DNA from: Prosthecobacter gellanilyticus
GTDB lineage: Bacteria > Verrucomicrobiota > Verrucomicrobiia > Verrucomicrobiales > Verrucomicrobiaceae
Direction of reading: 5' to 3'
DNA: 64,000 nt
Assembly: GCF_007992435.1 (NCBI RefSeq)
Contig: NZ_BKAG01000023.1
Location: 1 to 64,000, forward strand
Shown here: piece after piece, positions 9,082-16,340 of the stretch
Numbering within the stretch: the first letter of the stretch is position 1
Layout of the letters: each line of letters begins with the position of its first letter
Notes under the pieces: model-generated
The model's input: only the letters and a program-made list of their open reading frames with translations
Database searches by the model: none
What the model was told of the DNA's origin: nothing
Made by a program: the position numbers and the translations under genes

Positions 9082-9224
9082 GTTAACGGTGGTTTACAGT
9101 GGTTGACGATTGTTTACGGTTGTTGGCAGAGGCTGAGAAAGGTCGTGGTGGTGATTTTGGTTAGGCTTCAGGGGCTTGGAAAACTACTGTCAACCATCGT
9201 CAACAACCGTAAACCATTGTAAAC
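9082..9224. repeat. Inverted pair of 10-bp tandem arrays
   Basis: Five 10-bp units beginning GTT run on the plus strand from 9082 to 9131 (GTTAACGGTG, GTTTACAGTG, GTTGACGATT, GTTTACGGTT, GTTGGCAGAG). Five matching units run on the minus strand from 9224 down to 9175 (GTTTACAATG, GTTTACGGTT, GTTGACGATG, GTTGACAGTA, GTTTTCCAAG). The consensus is GTTKACRRTK, with the innermost unit of each arm degenerate. The arms can pair into a long imperfect hairpin with a 43-bp loop. The element fills the gap between the GTPase stop and the GAP1-type start, so it may act in the mRNA as a processing or translation signal, or it may be a passenger repeat. Confidence 0.9.
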
Positions 9225-9228
9225 TTCT

Positions 9229-11016
9229 CTACTTCTTGGTCACCACCTCAGGCGCGAGCTGGGAGAGGACCCAGAGGGAGGGGACCTCGACCTGCTTCGG
9301 CTGGATGGAGCTGGGATCTGGGCCGATGCGGACGTGGCCTTCACTGTCCGTGAACTGAACGGGGGAGCAGCCGAGCGGACTCACCGCGAAGTAGGCGACG
9401 TTTGATGAAATGGCCTCGGCATTCGCGACGATGGCCGGGCAGAGGTCTAACAAAAGATCACGCAGACGGTTGGAGTTCTGCTGGACGTTTTCAAGCAGCA
9501 GGGCGCCTTTTTCCACGGAGGGCAGGAGGGGGGCTTCACCGAGCAGGTGCTCCCAGGTGTCGCTCTTGCCGATCATGACCGCGAAGGGAGTGTCGATGGT
9601 CTGGCGCGAGTCGAGGCCTAACACGTTTTTGATGCGCACTTCCGTCTCGGCAAGGATGACGTCCTGCTGGTCGAGCCGGCGGCTCTGGATCTGCGGGTCA
9701 CGGATGCCGCGCAAGCGCTGGCGGAACTCGGTGTTATGCAGCGGATCAAAGAGGAAGAAGATGCCCGATGCCACGGCGATGTGCTGCGCGCCGGGGGAGT
9801 CGGCGCTGTTGCGCGTGGGCTCGAAGTGCTCACCGGCATTGTCATAGAAGACGAGGGCGAAATCCGTGTCGTGAGCGCGGCTGCGGGTCAGCTTGAAGAC
9901 GAAGGGTTTCGGCAAACGAACTTTGCGTCCCTGGCGCGGCAGTGTCTCATAGAGCATGCCTTCCAGTTCGGTCTTGGCCAGGAAGGCATCTTCCGGCGTG
10001 GAGGCGGAGAAGAGCTGCGTCCGCATCTGGGTGAGGATGACATTTTCGGAAGGGTCCGCATCCCGGAAGGTCACGCCGAAGTTCTGGTAAAGGCTGGTCT
10101 GCAGGGTGCGGGTGAGCACGCTGAGGTAGTAGCTTTTGCCCGAGGAAGGTGCGCCGACGATGGAGAAGATGTGGTGCGGCGTGTCCATGAAACCGGGAGG
10201 CAGCTTCCGGCGGCAGTGAGGGCAGGCGAGATCGGGGGCGGAGAGGCCCATGGCATCCAGAGCCTGTCCTCGGTCATTGAAACGGGTGGCATGGAAGCGC
10301 TGCATCGCATCCTCTCCCAACAGCGGATCTCCGCGCAGGGTGGCATGCACGGCGATGTTCATGGCGTCTCCACGGTCGAATTTGAACCAGCAGACAGGGC
10401 AGGTGAACTCACCATACTCCATGTTCACTGGCTCGGAGTGCACGGCCTGCACGAGTTCCTCCTGCTGGACGGGGGCGCTGTTTGCCGGGAAGACGTGGCG
10501 GATGTCCTTGACGAAGAAACCCACGTCATGGAGGCCGCCAGGCATGGCGATGTTGTCCTCCGCCTGCTCATCGGACTGGCGGCGGATGTGCTGGCCCATC
10601 TGGTCATGATCAAAGGGGCCATACCACTGGCGCGCCTGAGAATCGTAAAAATGCCAGAAGGGGTCGATCCCGAGATCACTCCACTCCGAGGCATCTGCAA
10701 GCGCCTTGAAGGCCAGGGCCTCACCGCAGGAGAGGAGGGTGTGCTCCTCCCCGAGGTGAAGGGTGAACTGGGTTCCGGGAGCACCATCCACCAGGGAGGT
10801 GCCTGCCGAGTCGGCATGGAGGGTGATCTCAAAGATGTCTCCACGCTGCTGCACGGTGCCGAGCACGGGAGGGCAGGCCGGGGCGTGGGTGCGGAAGTCT
10901 GCGGCGGCACTGGCCCCGAGAATGAAAGGCGTGGTGGCGACGACCGTCCGCTCCCCCGTGGCGCAGTTAAGAATCCCAACACGGGGCGTGAGCGAGCGTG
11001 GACGAAGGCTGGTCAT
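9229..11016 (-). CDS. Zinc-ribbon GTPase with FHA-like and GYF-like N-terminus (DO-GTPase2-like)
   Basis: 595 residues, first gene of the operon. Order of parts: an FHA-like beta-sandwich pattern (about 22-105), a GYF-like segment (about 121-145, WYGPFDHDQM), a split zinc ribbon (CPVC 206-209 and CPHC 265-268), then a P-loop NTPase. The Walker A motif is GAPSSGKS (288-295). The likely switch motif is DNAGE (392-396, DxxG type) after a hydrophobic strand, and GKSD (483-486) stands where NKxD specifies guanine. This fits a TRAFAC-type GTPase; the closest group I can name is the double-GTPase-2 (DO-GTPase2) set known to pair with GAP1 proteins. The FHA and GYF calls are by pattern only. It is probably cytosolic. 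Its leader is pyrimidine-rich, and 153 bp with an inverted repeat array separate it from the GAP1 gene. Confidence 0.75.
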   Translation of the reverse strand: MTSLRPRSLTPRVGILNCATGERTVVATTPFILGASAAADFRTHAPACPPVLGTVQQRGDIFEITLHADSAGTSLVDGAPGTQFTLHLGEEHTLLSCGEALAFKALADASEWSDLGIDPFWHFYDSQARQWYGPFDHDQMGQHIRRQSDEQAEDNIAMPGGLHDVGFFVKDIRHVFPANSAPVQQEELVQAVHSEPVNMEYGEFTCPVCWFKFDRGDAMNIAVHATLRGDPLLGEDAMQRFHATRFNDRGQALDAMGLSAPDLACPHCRRKLPPGFMDTPHHIFSIVGAPSSGKSYYLSVLTRTLQTSLYQNFGVTFRDADPSENVILTQMRTQLFSASTPEDAFLAKTELEGMLYETLPRQGRKVRLPKPFVFKLTRSRAHDTDFALVFYDNAGEHFEPTRNSADSPGAQHIAVASGIFFLFDPLHNTEFRQRLRGIRDPQIQSRRLDQQDVILAETEVRIKNVLGLDSRQTIDTPFAVMIGKSDTWEHLLGEAPLLPSVEKGALLLENVQQNSNRLRDLLLDLCPAIVANAEAISSNVAYFAVSPLGCSPVQFTDSEGHVRIGPDPSSIQPKQVEVPSLWVLSQLAPEVVTKK

Positions 11017-11096
11017 GACTTGGGGGAAAGGTTGTCAGGAGGGAAGCCTGAGAGGGGCTCAAACTCACCGAATTTATTCACATCCTATTTTCGCCG

Positions 11097-11118
11097 AGGG
11101 CAGCCGGTTGTCTGCCCT
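11097..11118. other. Hairpin in the divergent region 11017-11279
   Basis: AGGGCAG (11097-11103) and CTGCCCT (11112-11118) form a 7-bp stem with an 8-nt loop. It lies between the GTPase operon and the outer-membrane protein gene. No T-run follows, so it is more likely a protein site or a leader structure than a terminator. Nothing else in this 263-bp gap is recognisable apart from the promoter candidate listed next. Confidence 0.35.
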
Positions 11119-11211
11119 GGAAGTGTTAAGGGAAGGTAAAGGTTGGCTTACAAAAGTGGCGCGGAGCGCTACCTGGGAGGCTTTTGAATAGCTAGAACGA
11201 GTGAAAAAGAC

Positions 11212-11240
11212 TTGAAGAAGGACCTGTTTCAGGGAATTAT
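11212..11240 (+). promoter_or_regulatory. Candidate sigma-70-like promoter for the 11280 gene
   Basis: TTGAAG (11212-11217) and AATTAT (11235-11240) are 17 bp apart and each match the consensus at 4 of 6 positions. The stretch from 11230 is the most AT-rich in the gap. The implied leader is about 30 nt. Confidence 0.4.
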
Positions 11241-11279
11241 TTAACTTATCTGAATTATTAACATCAGGCTAGAATCCCC

Positions 11280-12146
11280 ATGAAAATCACTTCGCTGCTC
11301 GTCTTCCTGGCTCTCGGTATCACCACCGCGACCTCCTTTGGGCAGTGGGGTGCACCTGCGGCGGGCTCCGGTCTGAGCGGTGCGCCGACGATGCCTGCGC
11401 CCCCCACGCCGCCGACTCCGCCTCCAGGCATGGATGGCGGTGCTTATGGTGGCATGTCTCCCACGCTTTCCGCTCCCACCATGGGCTCCCCCTATGCCGG
11501 GCCGACCATGGCTGACCCGTATGCGAACTACAATGGCTACCAGCAGCCGGCCCAGACAAACAGCTGGGGCAGCACGGTGCAGCAGAGCATGGGTGGCAAT
11601 GGTTCCTCGATCCTGAACTACCAGTATGCTGAGGCCTTCTACCGCTATGTGTCTCCGAAGGAAGACAAATACAACGGTAGCCATGGTCTGGGTGTGGCTC
11701 TCGTGATGCCGCTGCCGACCATCTTCTTCCTCAAGGGCACCTTTGCCTGGACCAGCGGCAGTGGCGAAAAAACGGCCAAGGCTGCAGCGAACGCCGACTA
11801 TGAACTGTCAACGATCACCATCGGTGGTGGTGCCTACATGCCGATCACGCAGAAGCTGCACTTCGTGGGTGAAGTGGGTCTCGTGTATGCCAACTTCCAG
11901 GCTGATGGCGTGAACGCGAGTTACACCGACGGCGGCATCTATGTGCGCCCGAGCATTCGCTACCAGGTGGTGGACTGGATGGAGTTGCAGGCCGGTGTGA
12001 CGGTCTCGAGCACGGATGACTATGACTCGAAGGTCTTTGATGTGCTGGGTTACTTCCGTGTCTTCCCCATGCTGGACCTGAACATCGGCGCTGACTTTGG
12101 CGATGTCACCCGAGGCTTCCGTGCCGGTGCCCGTCTCCGCTGGTAA
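11280..12146 (+). CDS. Outer-membrane beta-barrel protein with Pro-rich N-terminal linker
   Basis: 288 residues with a signal peptide (residues 1 to about 20, cleavage near SFG/Q). A low-complexity Pro/Gly/Met/Ala segment follows (about 25-85: PAPPTPPTPPPG and several PTM/PYA motifs). From about 108 the sequence alternates polar and hydrophobic residues in strand-sized blocks (LGVALVMPLPTIFFL, TITIGGGAYMPI, LHFVGEVGLVYANF, MELQAGVTVSS) and ends in AGARLRW, a C-terminal aromatic typical of barrels handled by BamA. I infer an 8-10 strand outer-membrane barrel with an exposed or periplasmic proline-rich arm. It has its own promoter candidate and a strong terminator, so it looks monocistronic. 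A role with the adjacent divergent operon is possible but unproven. Confidence 0.75.
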   Translation: MKITSLLVFLALGITTATSFGQWGAPAAGSGLSGAPTMPAPPTPPTPPPGMDGGAYGGMSPTLSAPTMGSPYAGPTMADPYANYNGYQQPAQTNSWGSTVQQSMGGNGSSILNYQYAEAFYRYVSPKEDKYNGSHGLGVALVMPLPTIFFLKGTFAWTSGSGEKTAKAAANADYELSTITIGGGAYMPITQKLHFVGEVGLVYANFQADGVNASYTDGGIYVRPSIRYQVVDWMELQAGVTVSSTDDYDSKVFDVLGYFRVFPMLDLNIGADFGDVTRGFRAGARLRW

Positions 12147-12197
12147 ACAAACTTTCCGTTCTGAGTTTTCTCCCGACTCACCTCAAGAACAAAGTGG

Positions 12198-12229
12198 CCC
12201 GCCTGGTGCATCCCAGGCGGGTTTTTTGT
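12198..12229 (+). terminator. Rho-independent terminator of the 11280 gene
   Basis: A 9-bp perfect stem CCCGCCTGG / CCAGGCGGG (12198-12206 and 12213-12221) with a 6-nt loop is followed directly by six T residues. It lies 52 bp after the stop codon. Confidence 0.92.
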
Positions 12230-12300
12230 TGGGGTGTTGGTTAGGGATGGAGCGAGTTACGCCATACGCCTCTTACCGCGCCACTGCCTGCATCCGCTTG

Positions 12301-12651
12301 TCAGGCGTTTCGTTTGTGGATGCCAATTCTATTGCCATCTGGATCGAGAATGAAGGCTCCGCGACAGATAGGACTCTGAAACGGCTCTCCTAGAAAGGTG
12401 ACATGGTGCTGTTTCAGATGAGCGATGGCCTCGTCAAAATCCGCTACTTCCAAGGCGAGTGCGGGGCCGTCACTCGACGGCTTTAGCATGGGTCCGCAGC
12501 CGAGAAGGAGCGTGTGTGGGCCGACTTCAAACTCGCATGACATCTGACGCTGCGTTACACATGTGAGTCCCAGAACTCCCTCATAGAAAGCTCGGGCTCG
12601 GTTCATATCCGTGACGGGGTATCCGATGAAGGCAAATTCTGTGATCTTCAT
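12301..12651 (-). CDS. VOC/glyoxalase-fold protein
   Basis: 116 residues from the ATG at 12651 (MKITEFAFIGYPVTDMNRA). An upstream in-frame ATG would add 23 residues that do not fit the family, so the shorter form is preferred. Signature parts of a single-module VOC domain are present: the first beta strand and helix (PVTDMNRARAFYEGVLGL), the middle strand with LALEVADFDEAIAHL, and the end strand FILDPDGNRIGIH. Such proteins bind a divalent metal and act on small substrates or antibiotics; the substrate here cannot be inferred. Base composition appears lower in GC than the neighbours. No operon partner is apparent. Confidence 0.8.
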   Translation of the reverse strand: MKITEFAFIGYPVTDMNRARAFYEGVLGLTCVTQRQMSCEFEVGPHTLLLGCGPMLKPSSDGPALALEVADFDEAIAHLKQHHVTFLGEPFQSPICRGAFILDPDGNRIGIHKRNA

Positions 12652-12831
12652 AATGGTGCATGGTTTAAAACGACTGCTGTTTATACGACCAGCGAGGCTT
12701 CTCGGCTGTGGGTCCAGCATGAGGCCACCAAGTCACTGCTGCATTCCTTGCCCAACGTTCCAATCACCCCAGACCTCGGCAGTCTGACGACATGCCGCTA
12801 CCTCACCAGTTTCGTGGGTTGATAGTGACTG

Positions 12832-13326
12832 TCATGGCGTAGATGAATTTACGGGTAGCTCAATTTCCGGAAGTTTGTCAGAAAGCTTTCGACGAACATT
12901 GGGCAACAGTGTGGCAAGTGAGTATTGAGCGATTACCTCGGTGTCACGAATAATAGCAATATGGCCGCTAATGCCGTAGTGCCCTCGTTTGACGAATAGA
13001 CTTTTATGACCTCCAGCAGGAAACATTCCTCTTAAAACAACACGACCTTCATGATCCGTAATCGCAGAGAGACGGTCGGTTTCTGCAGATTCGAGCAACA
13101 CCCTCCGACTGTTATTGTCCTGTGCCAGGAAACTCTCGAAGTTGTTGTTCATCATCAACATCACGCGCACGCCTGACTTGGCGGATCCGCCTGGGAAGGT
13201 CACAACACGAATTGGAACATCCTTCCAAATCGCTCCATCCCAAATTAGGACAGTTCCGAAAGAACCAAGCCACACTAGGAAGGCCAGGCTTAGTAGGCAA
13301 AGAATTGTGCTGATGGGGTGTTTCAT
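12832..13326 (-). CDS. Hypothetical exported or membrane-anchored protein
   Basis: 164 residues. The N-terminus is a hydrophobic signal or anchor (about residues 5-27: STILCLLSLAFLVWLGSFG). The rest contains alternating strands and the segment ITDHEGRVVLRGMFPAGGH, reminiscent of small carboxypeptidase-regulatory-like or Ig-like beta domains, but this is not certain. The coding sequence has noticeably lower GC than most of the window, like the VOC gene beside it, which could reflect recent acquisition or weak selection. I do not recognise the family. Confidence 0.6.
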   Translation of the reverse strand: MKHPISTILCLLSLAFLVWLGSFGTVLIWDGAIWKDVPIRVVTFPGGSAKSGVRVMLMMNNNFESFLAQDNNSRRVLLESAETDRLSAITDHEGRVVLRGMFPAGGHKSLFVKRGHYGISGHIAIIRDTEVIAQYSLATLLPNVRRKLSDKLPEIELPVNSSTP

Positions 13327-13348
13327 GGAGCGTCATGTGATGACACGC

Positions 13349-14680
13349 TCACGTCGTTAGTTTCGCCCCACCAATCGTCTTCGGAGCGAGCCGAGCTCGC
13401 CAGATGTAACGTTGGAAGAGGACCTTCACGCTGGCGGTCATGGGGACGGCGAGGATGGCGCCTAACAAACCACCTAACAACAGGCCCCAGACGAGGACGC
13501 TGGCGATGACGGTCATGGGGTGCAGGCCCACGGCCTCACCGACGATGCGCGGGGTGATGAAAAAGCCATCAATCTGCTGCACGACGATGAAAATGACGGT
13601 CACCGCGAGCGGGAGTGCCCACCAGGGATCTCCGGGGATGAGGGCGCTGCCGCCCTGCACGGCGCCGATGATGACAGCGGGGATCCAGCAGATGGCGATG
13701 CCGAGATAGGGGATGATACCGAGAACACACAAGGCCAGGCCGATGAGCAGGCCAAAGTCGAGCCCGATGACCATGAGTCCCAGGCCGGTGGCGATGCCAT
13801 TGATCACACTGACAAAGAGCTGCCCGCGGAAGAAGGCGATGAGGTAGCGATTGATCTCCGTGAGACAGGCCACGACCTCGTCTTTAAAAGCACTGGCCCG
13901 CAGTGGCAGGTAGTCCGACCACTGGCGCTTGATCTTCGCGCTCTCGATCAGGAAGTAATAAAGATAAAGCGGCACGATGATGAAACCGAGCATGAAGCCG
14001 AAGATGCCGAGGAAACCACCCACGCTGCTGCTGACAAAGCGCCAAATATTTCGAAGCACGGTGGGCAGGGTGGTCTTCACCCACTCGCCGGTGAGCAGCG
14101 TTTTGAAGTCGATGTCAAACCCCGCGATGGCACTGTCTTCGGGGGTGGATGCAGGCTCGGCTGGTGATGCCGTGGCGGCAGCAGCGAGGGTGGCTTCAGG
14201 AACTGTCGGCGTCGTGGTCGATGCCGGAACGATGGGCGGCGGAGTGGTCGTGTCCGTGGAGATGTGTGGAAGCTCGATGCCATACTCCTTCTCGAGTTTG
14301 GTGGCGAAGCTCAGCGCTGCCTCACGCGCCTTGACCGTGTAAGCCGGAATCTTTTTGGCGAGATTCGAGGTCTGCTCGCCGATCTTCGGCAGGATCCACA
14401 GTCCCAGGCCCACGATGGCCGAGGTGAATAGGATGAAGACCAGCAGCACAGCATTGTGACGCTTCACGCGCTTCCGTTCCAGCCAGGCCACTCCGGGCTC
14501 CAGCAGATAGGCCAGCACACCGGCCACGGCGAAGGGCACAAGGATGGGCTGAAGAAAGGCCAGCACCTGGGTGCTGAGGTAGATGAAACCGATCGCGAGT
14601 GCGCCGATGATGGCGATGGAGAGGGCCGTGACGGCCGTCCAGAGCATGTTTCTTTGAAAAGCCGTCGGGATATTTTTCAT
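13349..14680 (-). CDS. AI-2E family transporter (UPF0118-type permease)
   Basis: 443 residues. Hydrophobic spans occur at about 15-60 (two), 75-98, 215-245, 290-345 (several), 358-385 and 395-425, the layout of the AI-2E/PerM family. Family-typical segments include QPILVPFAVAGVLAYLLEP near the N-terminus, LGIIPYLGIAICWIPAV, and the C-terminal PRIVGEAVGLHPMTVIASVLVWG. A Thr/Pro/Ala-rich insertion of about 55 residues (about 135-190) in the soluble region between spans 3 and 4 is unusual. Known members export autoinducer-2 or act as ion/proton antiporters, so the name is a family label. Divergent from the HAD gene. Confidence 0.9.
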   Translation of the reverse strand: MKNIPTAFQRNMLWTAVTALSIAIIGALAIGFIYLSTQVLAFLQPILVPFAVAGVLAYLLEPGVAWLERKRVKRHNAVLLVFILFTSAIVGLGLWILPKIGEQTSNLAKKIPAYTVKAREAALSFATKLEKEYGIELPHISTDTTTPPPIVPASTTTPTVPEATLAAAATASPAEPASTPEDSAIAGFDIDFKTLLTGEWVKTTLPTVLRNIWRFVSSSVGGFLGIFGFMLGFIIVPLYLYYFLIESAKIKRQWSDYLPLRASAFKDEVVACLTEINRYLIAFFRGQLFVSVINGIATGLGLMVIGLDFGLLIGLALCVLGIIPYLGIAICWIPAVIIGAVQGGSALIPGDPWWALPLAVTVIFIVVQQIDGFFITPRIVGEAVGLHPMTVIASVLVWGLLLGGLLGAILAVPMTASVKVLFQRYIWRARLAPKTIGGAKLTT

Positions 14681-14800
14681 GCGGGGAGAGTGCGCTGCAA
14701 ATAACGTGCCCGTTCTACGTGACCAGTGGGCGGAGGCCCATTACAATTTCAAGCTCTTCTTGCACCCGACTCATCCCCGGGTCACGTCTCATCACCCTCC

Positions 14801-15394
14801 ATGCTTCAAGTTCCTGACCAACCCTTCAGCGGCCTCATCTTCGACTGTGACGGCACTCTCGTGGACTCCATGCCCTTGCACTACAAGGCCTGGGTGGCCT
14901 CGCTGGATCATCATGGCGCCACCTTTCCATTCACGGAGGACTACTTCTACTCGAAGGCCGGCATGCGTGAGCAGGATGTGGTGACGCTGCTGAATGCGGA
15001 GCATGGCACGAATGTGGATGCCGAGGCCGTGGCGAACCATAAGGCCAGGCTGTTTGAAGAAATCATCCCGCAGGTGGAGGCCATCCGCCCCGTGGCTGAG
15101 TTTGCCCGCTACATGCATGGCAAAGTGCCGATGTCCGTGGCCTCTGGCAGTGAGGAGCACATCGTGCGCGGCTGCCTGAAGGCGAACGACCTGCTGCATC
15201 TCTTTGATGAGATCATCATCACCCCGCGCCTCGTCGCAAAGGGCAAGCCAGCACCGGACATGTTCCTGCTCGCCGCCGAGCGCATGGGCGTGCCTGCGAA
15301 AGACTGCCTCGTGATTGAAGACGGCCAGTCTGGCATCGACGCCGCGAAGGCCGCCGGGATGAAGTGGGTGTTCGTGCCGCGGACGCTGAGGTGA
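14801..15394 (+). CDS. HAD-superfamily hydrolase, beta-phosphoglucomutase-like
   Basis: 197 residues from the ATG at 14801 (MLQVPDQPFSG). A longer frame starting at 14726 would add non-homologous residues. HAD motif I is FDCDGTLVDS with nucleophile D15 and acid D17. Motif II is SVASGS, motif III the Lys in AKGKPAPDMF, and motif IV IEDGQSGIDAA. The helical cap between motif I and II is the small C1 type seen in beta-phosphoglucomutase and 2-deoxyglucose-6-phosphatase-like enzymes. Probably dephosphorylates or isomerises a sugar phosphate in the cytosol; substrate unknown. The leader is C-rich without a Shine-Dalgarno box. Confidence 0.88.
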   Translation: MLQVPDQPFSGLIFDCDGTLVDSMPLHYKAWVASLDHHGATFPFTEDYFYSKAGMREQDVVTLLNAEHGTNVDAEAVANHKARLFEEIIPQVEAIRPVAEFARYMHGKVPMSVASGSEEHIVRGCLKANDLLHLFDEIIITPRLVAKGKPAPDMFLLAAERMGVPAKDCLVIEDGQSGIDAAKAAGMKWVFVPRTLR

Positions 15395-15455
15395 AGGTGG
15401 GGCAACCATCCTGGTTGCCGGCTTGTCTCTGCCAGCTGGAAGCTTGCACCACCTT
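15394..15455. repeat. REP-like nested palindrome
   Basis: The outer arms AAGGTGGGGCAA and TTGCACCACCTT (15394-15405, 15444-15455) pair at 11 of 12 positions. Inside lie an 8-bp hairpin GGCAACCA/TGGTTGCC (15401-15408, 15412-15419) with a 3-nt loop and the self-complementary CCAGCTGG (15432-15439). The layout is that of a REP/BIME element. It starts at the last base of the HAD gene and may also end its transcript. Confidence 0.7.
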
Positions 15456-15474
15456 CTGAAAAGGCTTTACCTCG

Positions 15475-16320
15475 GTGGTTCGACTGTTCTTTAAGTCTTC
15501 AGTGCTTTCGTTCGCCCTCATCAATCCACTCGCGCATGTCAATCCGCTGGGCGTGCTGGCTGTTATCACGAGCTGTGTCGTCTTCGTGGTTCTCTACCGA
15601 AAGGTGAGGCATCTTCCCGAGAAGGTGCGCATGCTCTGGCTGGCGGTGCTGGCACCGCTTTCGCTGCCAGCGATCAGCTTTGCTGTGTATTACAGTCACA
15701 AGCTGCCTGAGTGGGAGTGGTTCTACACTCTGCGCTCGTATCCCGGCACGGAATTGCTCGCGGTCTTTCTCGGAGGTGCTGCCGGTGTTGTTGCAACGTT
15801 GGTTGGGCGACGGTTGCGTCTCGTATTCCTGCCGTTGCTTCTCATTGTTACCGCCGTGCCTTACATCAAGCCGCTGATCGGCCCCATTCCGGAAGCCATG
15901 TTTCAGGAGCGTTCGTTGAAGGGCGCTGCACTTCAAAGCACACCTTCCACCTGTGGTCCGACCAGTGTGGTGAACATCTTGAACCGTCTCGATATGGCCG
16001 CCAGCGAGCGTGATATCGCCCGCGCAGCCTTCAGCTACATGGGCGGGACAGAGGCGTGGTATCTCGCCCGTTATGTAAGGCAGCGTGGACTGACACCACG
16101 CTTTGTGTTTGAGCCAACGTTCACTTTGGAAGCTGGGTTGCCGGCCATGATGGGTGTCCGCTTCCCGGGAGGAGCGGGGCATTTCATTGCGGTCCTAGAT
16201 CTTGAGAATGATCACATCACTTATGTGGATCCGCTGAATGGTGAAGCCAGACTGCCGTTGGAAGAATTCCTGCGCAGCTATGAGTTCACCGGGTTTCACA
16301 TGGTGGTGAGACGTGAGTGA
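15475..16320 (+). CDS. Membrane-anchored C39-like cysteine peptidase
   Basis: 281 residues from a GTG start. The N-terminal half holds four predicted membrane spans (about 26-41, 55-74, 93-111, 115-135). The C-terminal half is a papain-like fold of the C39 type: catalytic Cys in STCGPTS (C160), His in GAGHFIAV (H236) and Asp in TYVDP (D252). C39 peptidases usually cut double-glycine leaders of bacteriocins as part of an ABC exporter; here there is no ABC domain and no leader-peptide gene in view. The protein may therefore be a stand-alone membrane protease. It follows a REP-like palindrome and converges on the Fic gene. Confidence 0.78.
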   Translation: MVRLFFKSSVLSFALINPLAHVNPLGVLAVITSCVVFVVLYRKVRHLPEKVRMLWLAVLAPLSLPAISFAVYYSHKLPEWEWFYTLRSYPGTELLAVFLGGAAGVVATLVGRRLRLVFLPLLLIVTAVPYIKPLIGPIPEAMFQERSLKGAALQSTPSTCGPTSVVNILNRLDMAASERDIARAAFSYMGGTEAWYLARYVRQRGLTPRFVFEPTFTLEAGLPAMMGVRFPGGAGHFIAVLDLENDHITYVDPLNGEARLPLEEFLRSYEFTGFHMVVRRE

Positions 16321-16340
16321 GCAGAGCGGGCTCGTCCTTT

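Noticed and set aside
38-11016. A type VI secretion reading of the seven-gene operon, given the FHA-like part and large single-span protein
   Set aside because: No sheath, spike, ClpV or baseplate genes are present, and the ExbB/MotA and TolR-like genes fit another machine.
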